Below are positions 13,509 to 14,591 of a stretch of DNA of 14,591 nucleotides, piece by piece; within the stretch, counting starts at the first letter, position 1, and every line of letters starts with the position of its first letter. Source of the DNA: JAUWQU01 sp964605095 (GTDB lineage: Bacteria > Planctomycetota > Phycisphaerae > SM23-33); the NCBI GenBank assembly GCA_964605095.1, contig CAZSBS010000116.1, forward strand, positions 1-14,591. Reading direction: 5' to 3'. A program made the position numbers and the translations under genes. The notes under the pieces are model-generated. The model was not told the DNA's origin. It saw nothing but the letters and a program-made list of their open reading frames with translations, and made no database searches.

Positions 13509-14591
13509 ATGAACATGAATACGCCCACGTCACGACGCTCATTCCTGCGTAATGCCGGCCTTGGTTCGCTCGGCGCGCTCGCGGCCGGGGGATTGCTCAA
13601 TGCCGCCCCCGCACAGGGACCTGACGCTAAGATTCTCGGCTCTTCTGGCGTAAAAACCACGGAGCGTCCCAAGGGAGTCTGGACACCCATCTCCGATCGA
13701 AAGATACGCGTGGGGATCGTGGGCTTCGGCGTCTGCCAGTTCGGCGCGGCGTTCGGCTTCCAGAATCACCCCAACGTCACGGTGGCGGCCGTAAGCGACC
13801 TGATCCCGGGCAGGTGCCAGAACCTGGCAAAGGCCTGCCGGTGCGAGAAGACGTACCCATCGCTGGAGGAACTGGTCAAGGACGACACGCTTGAAGCAGT
13901 CTTCGTGGCGACCGACGCGCCGAACCACGCCAAGCACTGTATCGACGTCCTCAAGCACGGCAAGCACGTTGCCTGCGCCGTTCCGGCCGTGTGGGGTTCG
14001 ATCGAGGATGCCGAGAGGCTGTTGGCAGCCGTCAAGTCGAGCGGGCGCAAGTACATGATGATGGAGACATCCGCTTTCCACGAAGACTGCCATGCCATGC
14101 GGCAGATACATCGCGCGGGCGGGTTCGGCAAGCTCATATACTCCGAAGGCGAGTACTTTCACCACTGCCCGCAGCCGATCCCGTCATTTCGCGATTGGCG
14201 GGTCGGACTTCCGCCACAATGGTATCCCACGCACTCGAACGCCTACTACGTCTGCGTTACCGGCGGCAGCTTCATCGATGTGGCGTGCATGGGAATGCCC
14301 AGCGTCATCAAGCACCTGCAACCGGAGAACAACCGCTACAAGAACATGTTCGGCACCGAAGTTGCGCTGCTGCGGACCAGCGAAGGTGGAATGGCCCGGA
14401 TGGTCGTAAGTTGGGACAGCCACGAGCCCGGCGGCGAGGCCGGCCGCGTGCGGGGCCAACGCGGAGCGATGTGGGGCACCAGTTATAGGGGCGATGAGAA
14501 GAAGCTCCCGGACCTGGCCCGTCCGCCCCTGCCGCCTAAGGTCGCCACCGGCGGGCATGGCGGCGCGCACGGCAACCTTACCGAGGAGTTC
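13509..14591 (+). CDS. Twin-arginine-exported Gfo/Idh-fold protein, GH109-like active site (3' end outside window)
   Basis: 361 codons open to the window edge, starting 22 bases after the previous stop; an ATG two codons on is the alternative start. The N-terminus has a twin-arginine signal (SRRSFLRNAG from residue 8, then an alanine/glycine-rich stretch). A Rossmann start follows at 65-79 (KIRVGIVGFGVCQFG), so NAD(P) binding is expected. The dehydrogenase motif C-E-K-P is replaced by C-A-V-P (156-159), removing the catalytic lysine. Instead it has MMMETS (E186), EYFH (Y216, H218) and YPTH (Y239, H242), which resemble the E, Y-x-H and YPTH residues of GH109 NAD-dependent glycosidases; E186 to Y216 is 30 residues. 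It may be an NAD-dependent glycosidase or eliminase rather than a simple sugar dehydrogenase. Fold is sure, chemistry inferred. Confidence 0.8.
   Translation, partial: MNMNTPTSRRSFLRNAGLGSLGALAAGGLLNAAPAQGPDAKILGSSGVKTTERPKGVWTPISDRKIRVGIVGFGVCQFGAAFGFQNHPNVTVAAVSDLIPGRCQNLAKACRCEKTYPSLEELVKDDTLEAVFVATDAPNHAKHCIDVLKHGKHVACAVPAVWGSIEDAERLLAAVKSSGRKYMMMETSAFHEDCHAMRQIHRAGGFGKLIYSEGEYFHHCPQPIPSFRDWRVGLPPQWYPTHSNAYYVCVTGGSFIDVACMGMPSVIKHLQPENNRYKNMFGTEVALLRTSEGGMARMVVSWDSHEPGGEAGRVRGQRGAMWGTSYRGDEKKLPDLARPPLPPKVATGGHGGAHGNLTEEF

Overview
The window is a GC-rich, densely coded piece of a bacterial glycan-degradation locus. Nearly every product carries an export signal. The gene content (paired GH78 rhamnosidases, a GH106-type enzyme, an SGNH esterase, a trehalase-like (alpha/alpha)6-barrel enzyme and a twin-arginine Gfo/Idh-fold protein), the weak Shine-Dalgarno sequences and the short palindromic repeats inside genes together suggest a Planctomycetota (PVC group) genome. 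That assignment is inference: no rRNA, tRNA or other marker gene is present.

Layout. Positions 2-136 (+) hold what looks like the first 45 codons of a sialate O-acetylesterase-type gene, cut off where the next gene ends. From 11540 down to 134 runs a five-gene minus-strand operon: an unrecognised exported glycosidase-like protein (9198-11540), GH78 copy B (6342-9149), a two-domain SGNH esterase (5218-6345), GH78 copy A (2405-5221) and a GH106-related glycosidase (134-2377). Two of its junctions are 4-base stop/start overlaps. The region 11541-11821 is a divergent regulatory region with a good sigma70-type promoter facing right and two inverted repeats. To the right, on the plus strand, lie a trehalase/GH63-like glycosidase (11822-13486) and, 22 bases further, a Gfo/Idh-fold protein that runs off the window (13509-14591).

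Working together: two GH78s and one GH106-type enzyme point to removal of alpha-L-rhamnose from a rhamnose-rich, probably acetylated polymer such as a rhamnogalacturonan, with the SGNH protein removing ester groups and the other glycosidases handling different linkages. The substrate is inferred. No SusC/SusD pair, sulfatase, transporter or regulator gene is inside the window.

The most unusual aspect is mosaicism. Five copies of a 21-base imperfect palindrome lie inside three coding genes and are translated in three different ways. The GH78 paralogues share a perfect 144-base block and a 62-base block although their cores have diverged strongly. Two otherwise unrelated genes share a signal-peptide leader (75 of 87 bases). 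The two overlapping start junctions resemble each other. The last gene lacks the dehydrogenase EKP lysine but keeps a residue set that resembles GH109 NAD-dependent glycosidases.
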